Part shown: positions 1 through 6,676 of the stretch, one piece after another
Layout of the letters: every line of letters begins with the position of its first letter
How positions within the stretch are numbered: position 1 is the stretch's first letter
DNA from: Flavobacterium enshiense DK69
GTDB taxonomy: Bacteria > Bacteroidota > Bacteroidia > Flavobacteriales > Flavobacteriaceae
Reading direction: 5' to 3'
Assembly (NCBI RefSeq): GCF_000498495.1
Contig: NZ_AVCS01000006.1
Span: 62,001 to 126,000, forward strand
DNA: 64,000 nucleotides
Position numbers and translations under genes: made by a program
The notes under the pieces: model-generated
What the model saw: only the letters and a program-made list of their open reading frames with translations
Database searches by the model: none
What the model was told of the DNA's origin: nothing

Positions 1-321
1 ATGACGATATGCCGAAACAAACCCGTTTTCCGCATCGTCAAAAAAATTCATGAACCCTTGATGCAAAGCCAGGCCGGCTCTCAGTATTGAACACAAAACT
101 ACAGGTTCGGCAATGGTTGTAGTGTGTTTTATGCCTAGTGGCGTCTGAACGGCTACGTCTTTATATTCTAATGTCTTACTCAGTTCATAGGCCATTATTT
201 CTCCGATGCGTTCGATGTTTTTTCGAAAACGCATACTGTCTTTCTGAATGGTAACGTCACGAAGCTGCGTTAAAAAATGGTTCAGAATGCTGTTTTTATC
301 GGAAATATAATGAATGTGCAT
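1..321 (-). CDS. upp: Uracil phosphoribosyltransferase, N-terminal part (cut by window edge)
   Basis: The enzyme converts uracil and PRPP to UMP in the cytoplasmic pyrimidine salvage pathway. The reverse strand reads as one open frame of 107 codons from an ATG at 321 to the window edge. It begins MHIHYISDKNSILNHF and contains LRDVTIQKDSMRFRKNIERI and the conserved segment PVVLCSILRAGLALHQG, which is typical of UPRT just after the N-terminal arm. The PRPP-binding loop and the uracil-binding C-terminus lie outside the window. The gene is divergent from the DUF4254 gene across a gap of about 77 bases. I recognised it by translating this edge by hand; the family call is strong, although only about half of the protein is visible. 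Confidence 0.88.
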   Translation of the reverse strand, partial: MHIHYISDKNSILNHFLTQLRDVTIQKDSMRFRKNIERIGEIMAYELSKTLEYKDVAVQTPLGIKHTTTIAEPVVLCSILRAGLALHQGFMNFFDDAENGFVSAYRH

Positions 322-372
322 AAATTTTGTTTAAAGTTGGAGTTCTAAGGTAAAGGGTAAAAGTATAAAAAC

Positions 373-380
373 TATATTTG
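373..380 (+). promoter_or_regulatory. Bacteroidetes -7 box (TATATTTG)
   Basis: TATATTTG matches the Bacteroidetes sigma-A -7 consensus TAnnTTTG and lies 18 bases before the ATG of the DUF4254 gene. I see no TTG at the usual 17-20 base spacing upstream, so only half of the promoter is supported. Confidence 0.45.
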
Positions 381-398
381 TAAATAAAATTAAGAGCT

Positions 399-1004
399 AT
401 GTTTGCTGAATTCGCATTTCCTATTTTTGAACAAAGTATCAAGGAATATCATATCATTGACGATGTGTATCAACCAACGTTAAATCCTTATGAAAAAGGC
501 TCGTTGGAGCATTTGTTGTATGCTAAAAACTGGGTGGATACCGTTCAGTGGCATTACGAAGATATCGTGCGCGACCCAAATATCGATCCGGTTGCCGCTT
601 TGGATTTAAAACGTAAAATCGATGCTTCCAATCAGGTTCGCACGGATATGGTGGAGTACATTGACAGTTATTTTCTTCAGAAATATAAAGACGTTCAAGT
701 GAAACCGGATGCAAGAATCAACACGGAAAGTCCGGCTTGGGCTATCGACCGCTTGTCGATTCTGGCTTTGAAAATTTACCACATGAACGAAGAGGCGACT
801 CGTGCAGAAGCTACTGCGGAGCACCGTGCTAAATGCCAGGAGAAACTGAATGTGCTTTTGGATCAGAAAAACGACATGTTTACCTCTATCAGTCAATTAA
901 TCGAGGATATCGAAAAAGGCGATAAGTACATGAAAGTGTACAAGCAAATGAAAATGTACAACGACGAAGAACTGAATCCGGTATTGTATCAGAATAAAAA
1001 ATAG
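399..1004 (+). CDS. DUF4254 domain-containing protein
   Basis: This is a 201-residue soluble protein with no signal peptide or membrane segment. It is mostly charged and predicted helical, with a Trp-containing segment NWVDTVQWHYED near residue 50. It matches the DUF4254 family as I know it; its biochemical role is not established. It lies 12 bases before a GT9-type glycosyltransferase on the same strand, so the two are probably cotranscribed, which hints at a role in cell-surface glycan or lipopolysaccharide assembly (inference from neighbourhood). The ATG at 399 is preceded by a TAnnTTTG box at 373, which supports this start. Confidence 0.8.
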   Translation: MFAEFAFPIFEQSIKEYHIIDDVYQPTLNPYEKGSLEHLLYAKNWVDTVQWHYEDIVRDPNIDPVAALDLKRKIDASNQVRTDMVEYIDSYFLQKYKDVQVKPDARINTESPAWAIDRLSILALKIYHMNEEATRAEATAEHRAKCQEKLNVLLDQKNDMFTSISQLIEDIEKGDKYMKVYKQMKMYNDEELNPVLYQNKK

Positions 1005-1016
1005 TCATCGTAACGG

Positions 1017-2051
1017 ATGTCTAAAAAACAACATATTGCTGTAATAAGGCTCTCAGCCATGGGTGATGTCGCAATGACGGTTCCTGTGTTGAGAGCCTTA
1101 GTTTTTCAGTATCCTGAGGTTGAAGTGACCGTTGTGTCCCGACCTTTTTTTAAACCTTTTTTTGACGGAATTCCGAATGTCCGTTTCTTCGCTGTCGATT
1201 TGAATAAACGCCATAAAGGATTTCCGGGTTTGCTGCGGTTGTATTCCGATTTGCGTGAATTGAAGGTTGACGCCATAGCCGATCTGCATAACGTACTGCG
1301 TTCCAAAGTAGTCCGTAACCTTTTTATGCTGAGCGGAAAAAAAACAGCAGCGACTGATAAAGGCCGTGCCGATAAAAAAGCGCTTACCCGTTTCAAAGAC
1401 AAAATTTTCACACCGGTCAAGCCGATGGTCGAACGCCACGCCGATACTTTCGCAGAATTGGGTTTTCCGATTGATTTATCACATCCGCAGTTTCCGTCAA
1501 AAACCGTTTTGTCTGAAGACATCGTTTCGGTTATCGGGAATAAGGATAATGAATGGGTTGGAATCGCTCCTTTTGCCCAATACGAAAGCAAAGTATATCC
1601 GATTGATTTAATGCAGCAGCTAATTGATGGATTGTCTAGAGAAACCAATCTAAACGTAATGTTGTTCGGGGGAGGAGAGAAGGAAATTCAGCTGTTAACA
1701 CAATTGAAGGCTAACCATTCTAACGTAACTGTCCTGGCAGGAAAATTGAAATTCAAACAGGAACTGGAAGTGATTTCCAATTTAGACCTAATGCTTTCGA
1801 TGGATTCCGGAAATGCGCACATTGCTGCCATGCTGGGCGTAAAAGTGATTACGCTTTGGGGTGCCACACACCCTTATGCAGGATTTAAACCGTTTGGTCA
1901 ACCAGATGATTTCTGCCTTACTTCCGACAGGGAAAAATATCCGCTCTTGCCAACATCCGTTTACGGAAACAAAAAAGTGGAAGGATATGAAGATGCTATG
2001 AGAACTATATCACCGGAAACGGTTTTAGCCAAAATAAAAAAGGAGCTTTAG
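1017..2051 (+). CDS. Glycosyltransferase family 9 (ADP-heptose:LPS heptosyltransferase-like)
   Basis: A 344-residue GT-B fold enzyme expected to transfer a sugar, probably heptose, from an NDP donor to the LPS core at the inner face of the cytoplasmic membrane. Family marks seen are the N-terminal IRLSAMGDVAMTVPVLRAL, corresponding to the RxxxxGDxxxxxP motif of WaaC/WaaF/GT9 proteins, and in the C-terminal half MDSGNAHIAAMLG followed by LWGATHPYAGFKP, which form the donor-binding site. Length is normal for GT9. It follows the DUF4254 gene after 12 bases. A 12-bp terminator hairpin overlaps its stop codon, so the unit ends here. The exact sugar and acceptor cannot be read from the sequence. 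Confidence 0.86.
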   Translation: MSKKQHIAVIRLSAMGDVAMTVPVLRALVFQYPEVEVTVVSRPFFKPFFDGIPNVRFFAVDLNKRHKGFPGLLRLYSDLRELKVDAIADLHNVLRSKVVRNLFMLSGKKTAATDKGRADKKALTRFKDKIFTPVKPMVERHADTFAELGFPIDLSHPQFPSKTVLSEDIVSVIGNKDNEWVGIAPFAQYESKVYPIDLMQQLIDGLSRETNLNVMLFGGGEKEIQLLTQLKANHSNVTVLAGKLKFKQELEVISNLDLMLSMDSGNAHIAAMLGVKVITLWGATHPYAGFKPFGQPDDFCLTSDREKYPLLPTSVYGNKKVEGYEDAMRTISPETVLAKIKKEL

Positions 2052-2069
2052 ATAAAGCTCCTTTTGTTT
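2038..2069. terminator. Rho-independent terminator, bidirectional
   Basis: The arms 2038-2049 (AAAAGGAGCTTT) and 2054-2065 (AAAGCTCCTTTT) pair perfectly over 12 bp with a 4-base loop and are followed by T-rich DNA. The stop codon of the glycosyltransferase lies inside the hairpin. The hairpin sits between two convergent genes and has an A-tract on the left arm, so it can serve both strands. Confidence 0.85.
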
Positions 2070-2076
2070 TTATATT

Positions 2077-3129
2077 TTATACATCGTCAAAATCGATATA
2101 AATTTCATCTGTGGTAGGGTGCGCCTGACAGGTTAAAATCAATCCTTCTTCGATTTCCGCATCGGTCAGGATGGAGTTCTTTTTCATTTCCGCGGCACCT
2201 TTTGTTATTCTTGCTAAACAACTGCTGCAGATTCCGCCCTGACAAGAGTACGGCGCATCAATTCCTTGTTTTAATGCTGCTTCCAAAAGGGTTTGCTTCT
2301 GTGCCATTTCGAAGGTGGTTTCTTCGTCATCGACCATTATGGTAATCTTAGTGTGTCCTCCTAAAGTATTCTCAATTTTGGTTTCGGTTGTTGAAGTTGA
2401 GAATAACTCGAATTTAATGTTTTTCTCTGGTACATTGTTTTCCTTCAGGGTATTGCTCACATTGGCAATCATGTCTTCGGGACCACATAAATAAAATTTC
2501 GAAAACTCTTTTTCGGCATGTTTGTTATTCAGTACAAAATTCACCACTGACTTATCAACCCTTCCAAACAAAGCATCTTCCACATTTACTTTAGTGTATA
2601 CAAACTGAATGAAAAGACGTCCCACATATTTTAACTGCAAATCGTGAAGCTGATCGTAAAAAATAGTTTGCTCCGGATTTTTATTGCCGTAAGTCAACAC
2701 AAACGTACTTTTTGGTTCATTTTCCAATACCGATTTTATGATGGACATGATCGGAGTGATACCGCTTCCTGCCGCAAAAGCAGCATAATTTTTCTGAGCG
2801 TCGGCTTTAGGTTCAAAGGTAAATTTTCCTTCCGGCGAACCCACTTCGATTACGTCGCCTTGTTTTAAGCGGTTGTTGGCAAATGATGAAAAAACACCGT
2901 CGGCAACCTCTTTAATGGTAACACGTAAGTCGCCACTGTTCGGGGAAGAACACAACGAATAAGCTCTTCGTATTTCAGTTCCGTCCAACGTTAATTTTAA
3001 AGTAACGTATTGACCTGCGATAAAGCTATAGTTTGATTTTAATTCTTCAGGAACATTGAAGGAAACAGAGACGGCACTTGGTGTTTCTCGGTAAACTTCT
3101 TTTATCACTAGTTTATAAAATGTCGACAT
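2077..3129 (-). CDS. PaaE-like NAD(P)H ferredoxin reductase with C-terminal 2Fe-2S domain
   Basis: A 350-residue flavin/iron-sulfur reductase that passes electrons from NAD(P)H through FAD to a plant-type [2Fe-2S] centre. Domains in order are an FAD-binding barrel with RRAYSLCSSP (about residues 53-62), an NAD-binding domain with GSGITPIMSI and FYLCGPEDM, and a C-terminal ferredoxin domain with C296, C301, C304 and C334 in the CX4CX2C...C pattern. The architecture matches PaaE of phenylacetyl-CoA epoxidase and HCP reductases, but no paaABCD genes are nearby, so its partner oxygenase is unknown. It is a monocistronic unit with a TATTTTTG box 20 bases upstream of the ATG. Confidence 0.85.
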   Translation of the reverse strand: MSTFYKLVIKEVYRETPSAVSVSFNVPEELKSNYSFIAGQYVTLKLTLDGTEIRRAYSLCSSPNSGDLRVTIKEVADGVFSSFANNRLKQGDVIEVGSPEGKFTFEPKADAQKNYAAFAAGSGITPIMSIIKSVLENEPKSTFVLTYGNKNPEQTIFYDQLHDLQLKYVGRLFIQFVYTKVNVEDALFGRVDKSVVNFVLNNKHAEKEFSKFYLCGPEDMIANVSNTLKENNVPEKNIKFELFSTSTTETKIENTLGGHTKITIMVDDEETTFEMAQKQTLLEAALKQGIDAPYSCQGGICSSCLARITKGAAEMKKNSILTDAEIEEGLILTCQAHPTTDEIYIDFDDV

Positions 3130-3149
3130 GGTATAGTTTGTTTAAGTAG

Positions 3150-3157
3150 CAAAAATA
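3150..3157 (-). promoter_or_regulatory. Bacteroidetes -7 box for the PaaE-like reductase
   Basis: On the minus strand the sequence is TATTTTTG, a full match to TAnnTTTG, 20 bases upstream of the start codon at 3129. No clear TTG -33 element is seen at the expected distance. Confidence 0.45.
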
Positions 3158-3231
3158 ACTATTCTAATTTTTTTAAATATGATAAAAATCAGAAATTAAT
3201 ACCAAAGTAATTTATGTATAAGAAATTTATG

Positions 3232-3239
3232 TATTTTTG
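3232..3239 (+). promoter_or_regulatory. Bacteroidetes -7 box for the PadR operon
   Basis: TATTTTTG lies 16 bases before the PadR ATG. A second TAATTTTG at 3247-3254 also fits TAnnTTTG but ends one base before the ATG, so it is too close to act as the -7 box of this gene. No good -33 TTG is present. Confidence 0.45.
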
Positions 3240-3255
3240 ATAAAAATAATTTTGC

Positions 3256-3591
3256 ATGAAAAATTCGCAGTTGTATAAAGGCAGTCTGAATACCATAATC
3301 ATGAAGCTCCTGGAAGAAAAAGGGCGCATGTATGGGTATGAGATTACACAGAAAGTGAAGGAAATCACCAAAGGGGAGCTCAAAATAACAGAAGGCGCGT
3401 TGTATCCGGCGCTTCATAAGTTGGAAGCAGAAGGTTTTTTGGAAGTAGAGGTGGAAAAAGTCGACAACAGGCTTCGCAAATATTATAAACTTACCGAAAG
3501 CGGAGAAAAAGAAACGGTGAACCGATTATCGGAACTGGAAGAATTTATCCGGAACATGCAGGTATTAGTGAACCCTAAATTAAGTTATTAA
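3256..3591 (+). CDS. PadR family transcriptional regulator
   Basis: A 111-residue winged-helix repressor of the PadR type. The visible family pattern is GSLNTIIMKLLEEKGRMYGYEI at residues 9-30, then TEGALYPALHKLEAEG, whose LYPALH recognition segment is diagnostic, and the wing with the RLRKYYKLTESG core. It is the first gene of a run of four same-strand genes (membrane protein, DUF5687 permease, ABC ATPase). The next gene starts three bases after its stop codon. PadR repressors usually control an adjacent transporter or membrane protein and often themselves, so autoregulation of this operon is likely. The ligand is unknown. Confidence 0.9.
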   Translation: MKNSQLYKGSLNTIIMKLLEEKGRMYGYEITQKVKEITKGELKITEGALYPALHKLEAEGFLEVEVEKVDNRLRKYYKLTESGEKETVNRLSELEEFIRNMQVLVNPKLSY

Positions 3592-3594
3592 AAG

Positions 3595-4284
3595 ATGAAA
3601 CTTACTTCAGAACAAATAGAACGCCTTTACCAATTCACCCGTCAGCATTATGTGGAATATTACGACTTACAGACCGAACTGACGGATCATTTAGCCAACG
3701 GCATTGAAGCGCAATGGGAACAGAATCCGAACTTGTCCTTCGAGGAAGCGTTGCAGTTTGAATTCAAAAAGTTTGGCATATTCGGTTTTATGAATGTGGT
3801 GGAACAACGACAGGCAGCACTGACCAAAAAATACCATGATTTGGTCTGGCAACACTTTAAGGATTTCTATAAACTTCCGAAAATTATCGGGAGCTTGGTC
3901 GCGATAGTACTTCTAAAATTATTTTTGGAAACCATTTCTTTTTCGGAAGAACTGATCATAACCTCTTTTGTTGCAATACTGCTAACATTCTTCGGAGGAA
4001 TGGTTTACATGAAGTACAAAAACCGGAGAAAGACGAGAGTTTCCGGTAAAAAATGGCTTTTCGAAGAAATTGTTTTCGGTAAAGGTTCTTTTGTGGGATA
4101 CATTTATGTTGCAATTTGTGTTTTTAATAAAATCCCAAGGCATTTCGAAAACGATTATACGATTTGGATTTTCAGCATAATGATTGTGTTGATGGTGCTT
4201 TTGGAATATATCATGCTTGTAAAAATTCCCAAAAAATCCGAAGAATATCTCATCACCACCTATCCGGAATATAAATTAACATAG
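3595..4284 (+). CDS. Membrane protein encoded with PadR (HAAS-like N-terminal region)
   Basis: A 229-residue protein with a soluble, helical, acidic N-terminal region of about 90 residues (LTSEQIERLYQFTRQHYV... ELTDHLANGIEAQW), followed by about four hydrophobic segments near residues 95-115, 120-138, 160-178 and 185-207. The N-terminal helix bundle before a membrane domain resembles the small domains that sit next to PadR regulators in many bacteria (HAAS-type); this is a pattern-level resemblance, not a proven match. It starts three bases after padR, so translation is probably coupled. The role is unknown; it may be a membrane partner or signal input for the exporter downstream. Confidence 0.72.
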   Translation: MKLTSEQIERLYQFTRQHYVEYYDLQTELTDHLANGIEAQWEQNPNLSFEEALQFEFKKFGIFGFMNVVEQRQAALTKKYHDLVWQHFKDFYKLPKIIGSLVAIVLLKLFLETISFSEELIITSFVAILLTFFGGMVYMKYKNRRKTRVSGKKWLFEEIVFGKGSFVGYIYVAICVFNKIPRHFENDYTIWIFSIMIVLMVLLEYIMLVKIPKKSEEYLITTYPEYKLT

Positions 4285-4343
4285 GAAATGTAACATTTTT
4301 GTTTTTTTGCATCTAACTTCTTACAATTAATAAGTAATAGAGT

Positions 4344-5813
4344 ATGTTCAAACATTTTATCACACTGGAATGGAAATCGTTTTTGCGATCGGCTTCCCTT
4401 TCCGCCAATCTCGTTCTTAAAATTGTGATGATTTTGGGGGCGGTATATTTCGGAAGTTGCTTCCTGGTTCTTGGTGCGGCTTCTTATTATATGCTAGAGG
4501 ATTATGGTTTGCCTCCATTAGAAACCGTCAACAAATACCTGATTTATTATTTCTTTTTTGATTTGGTCATTCGGTTCTTTATGCAGAAAACACCGGTCAT
4601 GAATATTAAACCACTTTTATATATCAATATCAAAAGGAAAAGCATCGTAAATTTTGCTTTAGGAAAAACAATATTGTCTTTTTTTAACCTTATTCATGGT
4701 TTCTTTTTCATTCCTTTTTCTATTGTTCTTTTAAGGGAAGGGTTTGATGTTGCAGGTGTGTTTTGCTGGTTACTGACCATGTTTACGATGGTTATGCTGA
4801 ATAATTTCATAAATATCCTGATTGATAAAAAAGACAGTGTTTTTTATGTGGCTCTTGTCGTTTTTGCAGGTTTGGGAATCTTACAGTTGTATAGTGTTTT
4901 TGATATTACACAGTATACTGCCCAGTTTTTCACTGGGATTTATGAAACGAAATGGATGATGATTTTGCCATTGATTCTTTTTTCCGGAGTGTATGTTGTG
5001 ACCTTTAATTTCTTTAGAAAAAACCTGTATCTCGATCAGGGACTTTCCGTAAAAGAAGACATTGCGAAATCCGAAGAGTTAACCTGGCTGAATCAGTTTG
5101 GGACTTTGGGGACGTTCCTTAAAAATGATATCAAACTTTTAAAAAGAAACAAGCGCTCCCGGACCACTGTTTTTATGAGTGTTATTTTCATTTTCTACGG
5201 ATTATTGTTTTTCAGTAGTGGAATTGAAGCGTATCAAAATCCGATGATGCAGGTTTTTGCGGGTATTTTTGTTTCGGGAGGTTTCCTTTTTACCTTCGGA
5301 CAATTTGTGCCGAGCTGGGACAGTTCCTATTATCCATTAATGATGAGCCAAAACGTTCAATATAAGGACTATCTGAATTCAAAATGGTGTTTGATTGTGA
5401 TTGCCACGGTCATTTCAACCCTTTTGGCTTCTTTTTACCTGTATTTCGGTTGGGAGACTTATTTACTGATTGTGGTAGGAGCTATCTATAACATTGGCGT
5501 AAACGCGCATTTGGTGCTTTTAGGAGGAGCATATGTTAAAACACCCATTGATTTGGCTTCAGCTAAAGGTGCTTTTGGTAACCGTCAGGGATTCAATGTG
5601 CAGACTCTCCTGATTTCCATTCCGAAATTACTTTTGCCAATGGCATTGTACGCAGTTGGAAAGGCCTTTTTCGGTTTTGAAATTGGACTGCTTTTTGTGG
5701 CATTGGCGGGCATCACAGGATTTGCCTTCCGTAACAAAATGTTTCGAATTATCGAAAATGTTTACAAAAAGGAAAAATACAAAACGATAGCGGCTTATAC
5801 TCAAAAAGACTAA
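4344..5813 (+). CDS. DUF5687 family membrane protein (ABC-2-like permease)
   Basis: A 489-residue integral membrane protein with about twelve hydrophobic segments. It starts with FKHFITLEWKSFLRSASLSAN, the amphipathic N-terminus usual for the DUF5687 family, and has a soluble loop near residues 230-265 (KEDIAKSEELTWLNQFG... LLKRNKRSRTT). DUF5687 proteins are Bacteroidetes permease components of ABC transporters. The ABC ATPase gene follows after 19 bases and the PadR unit precedes it by about 60 bases, so it should form the membrane channel of an exporter. The substrate cannot be deduced. Confidence 0.8.
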   Translation: MFKHFITLEWKSFLRSASLSANLVLKIVMILGAVYFGSCFLVLGAASYYMLEDYGLPPLETVNKYLIYYFFFDLVIRFFMQKTPVMNIKPLLYINIKRKSIVNFALGKTILSFFNLIHGFFFIPFSIVLLREGFDVAGVFCWLLTMFTMVMLNNFINILIDKKDSVFYVALVVFAGLGILQLYSVFDITQYTAQFFTGIYETKWMMILPLILFSGVYVVTFNFFRKNLYLDQGLSVKEDIAKSEELTWLNQFGTLGTFLKNDIKLLKRNKRSRTTVFMSVIFIFYGLLFFSSGIEAYQNPMMQVFAGIFVSGGFLFTFGQFVPSWDSSYYPLMMSQNVQYKDYLNSKWCLIVIATVISTLLASFYLYFGWETYLLIVVGAIYNIGVNAHLVLLGGAYVKTPIDLASAKGAFGNRQGFNVQTLLISIPKLLLPMALYAVGKAFFGFEIGLLFVALAGITGFAFRNKMFRIIENVYKKEKYKTIAAYTQKD

Positions 5814-5832
5814 TTTCTTAAAAAGATAAATA

Positions 5833-6528
5833 ATGATACAAGCAACCAATTTGTCAAAAACATATAACGGAATTACCGTATTGAATATCGAAAATCTGGA
5901 AATTAAAAAAGGCGAGAGTTTTGGTTTGGTCGGAAATAACGGTGCCGGAAAAACCACTTTCTTCAGTTTGTTGTTGGATTTGATTCAGCCATCAAGCGGG
6001 AAAATTACCAGTAATGGCATTCAGATTAATACCAGTGAAGCATGGAAACCATTCACGGCCGCTTTTTTAGACGAAAGTTTTCTTATTGGTTACCTGACCC
6101 CGGAAGAGTATTTTTATTTTATAGGTGAATTGCGTGGACAAAATAAAGCTGATGTGGATGCCTTGCTTGAAAAACATGAGGATTTTTTTAACGGGGAAAT
6201 TCTGAAAAAGAAAAAATACCTGCGCGACCTGTCTAAAGGGAATATGAAAAAAGTGGGCATCATCGCAACACTGATCGGGAATCCGGAAGTGATTATTCTG
6301 GATGAACCTTTTGCCAATCTTGACCCGACTACACAAATCCGCTTAAAAAAAATTATCAAGGAACTGGCAGCCATGCCCGACGTTACTATTTTAGTTTCCA
6401 GCCACGATTTGCAGCATACAGTGGAAGTTTCAGATAGAATTGTAACGCTCGAGAAAGGAAAAATAGTGGGAGACATTCAGACCTCTCCGGAAACACTCAA
6501 AGAACTGGAAGCTTTTTTCGCAGTATAA
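5833..6528 (+). CDS. ABC transporter ATP-binding protein
   Basis: A 231-residue nucleotide-binding subunit. Walker A is GNNGAGKT at residues 34-41, the signature is LSKGNM at 133-138 (a variant of LSGGQ with Lys for the first Gly), Walker B is VIILDE at 153-158, and the D-loop and H-switch region is VSSHDLQHT. It is a cytoplasmic ATPase that energises the preceding DUF5687 permease. It is the last gene of the PadR operon; an 11-bp terminator follows. Closest in style to single-ATPase exporters of the ABC-2 type. Confidence 0.9.
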   Translation: MIQATNLSKTYNGITVLNIENLEIKKGESFGLVGNNGAGKTTFFSLLLDLIQPSSGKITSNGIQINTSEAWKPFTAAFLDESFLIGYLTPEEYFYFIGELRGQNKADVDALLEKHEDFFNGEILKKKKYLRDLSKGNMKKVGIIATLIGNPEVIILDEPFANLDPTTQIRLKKIIKELAAMPDVTILVSSHDLQHTVEVSDRIVTLEKGKIVGDIQTSPETLKELEAFFAV

Positions 6529-6533
6529 TTTCT

Positions 6534-6564
6534 AATCCTCTGAAAATTCAGGGGATTTTTTTTC
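6534..6564 (+). terminator. Rho-independent terminator of the PadR/ABC operon
   Basis: AATCCTCTGAA (6534-6544) pairs with TTCAGGGGATT (6547-6557) over 11 positions with one G-T wobble and a two-base loop, followed by eight or more Ts. Confidence 0.85.
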
Positions 6565-6676
6565 CGTTGAGCCGATTTTTATCCGCAAATTTCCCACATA
6601 TTAAAAAGAAACGTATTTTTACCCTTAGTTATACTAAAAAAAGAGTTTAAAAGTTAAAGGAATAAAACGTTTCATC

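Noticed and set aside
3247-3254. Second TAATTTTG box before padR
   Set aside because: It ends one base before the start codon, so transcription from it would begin inside the coding region.
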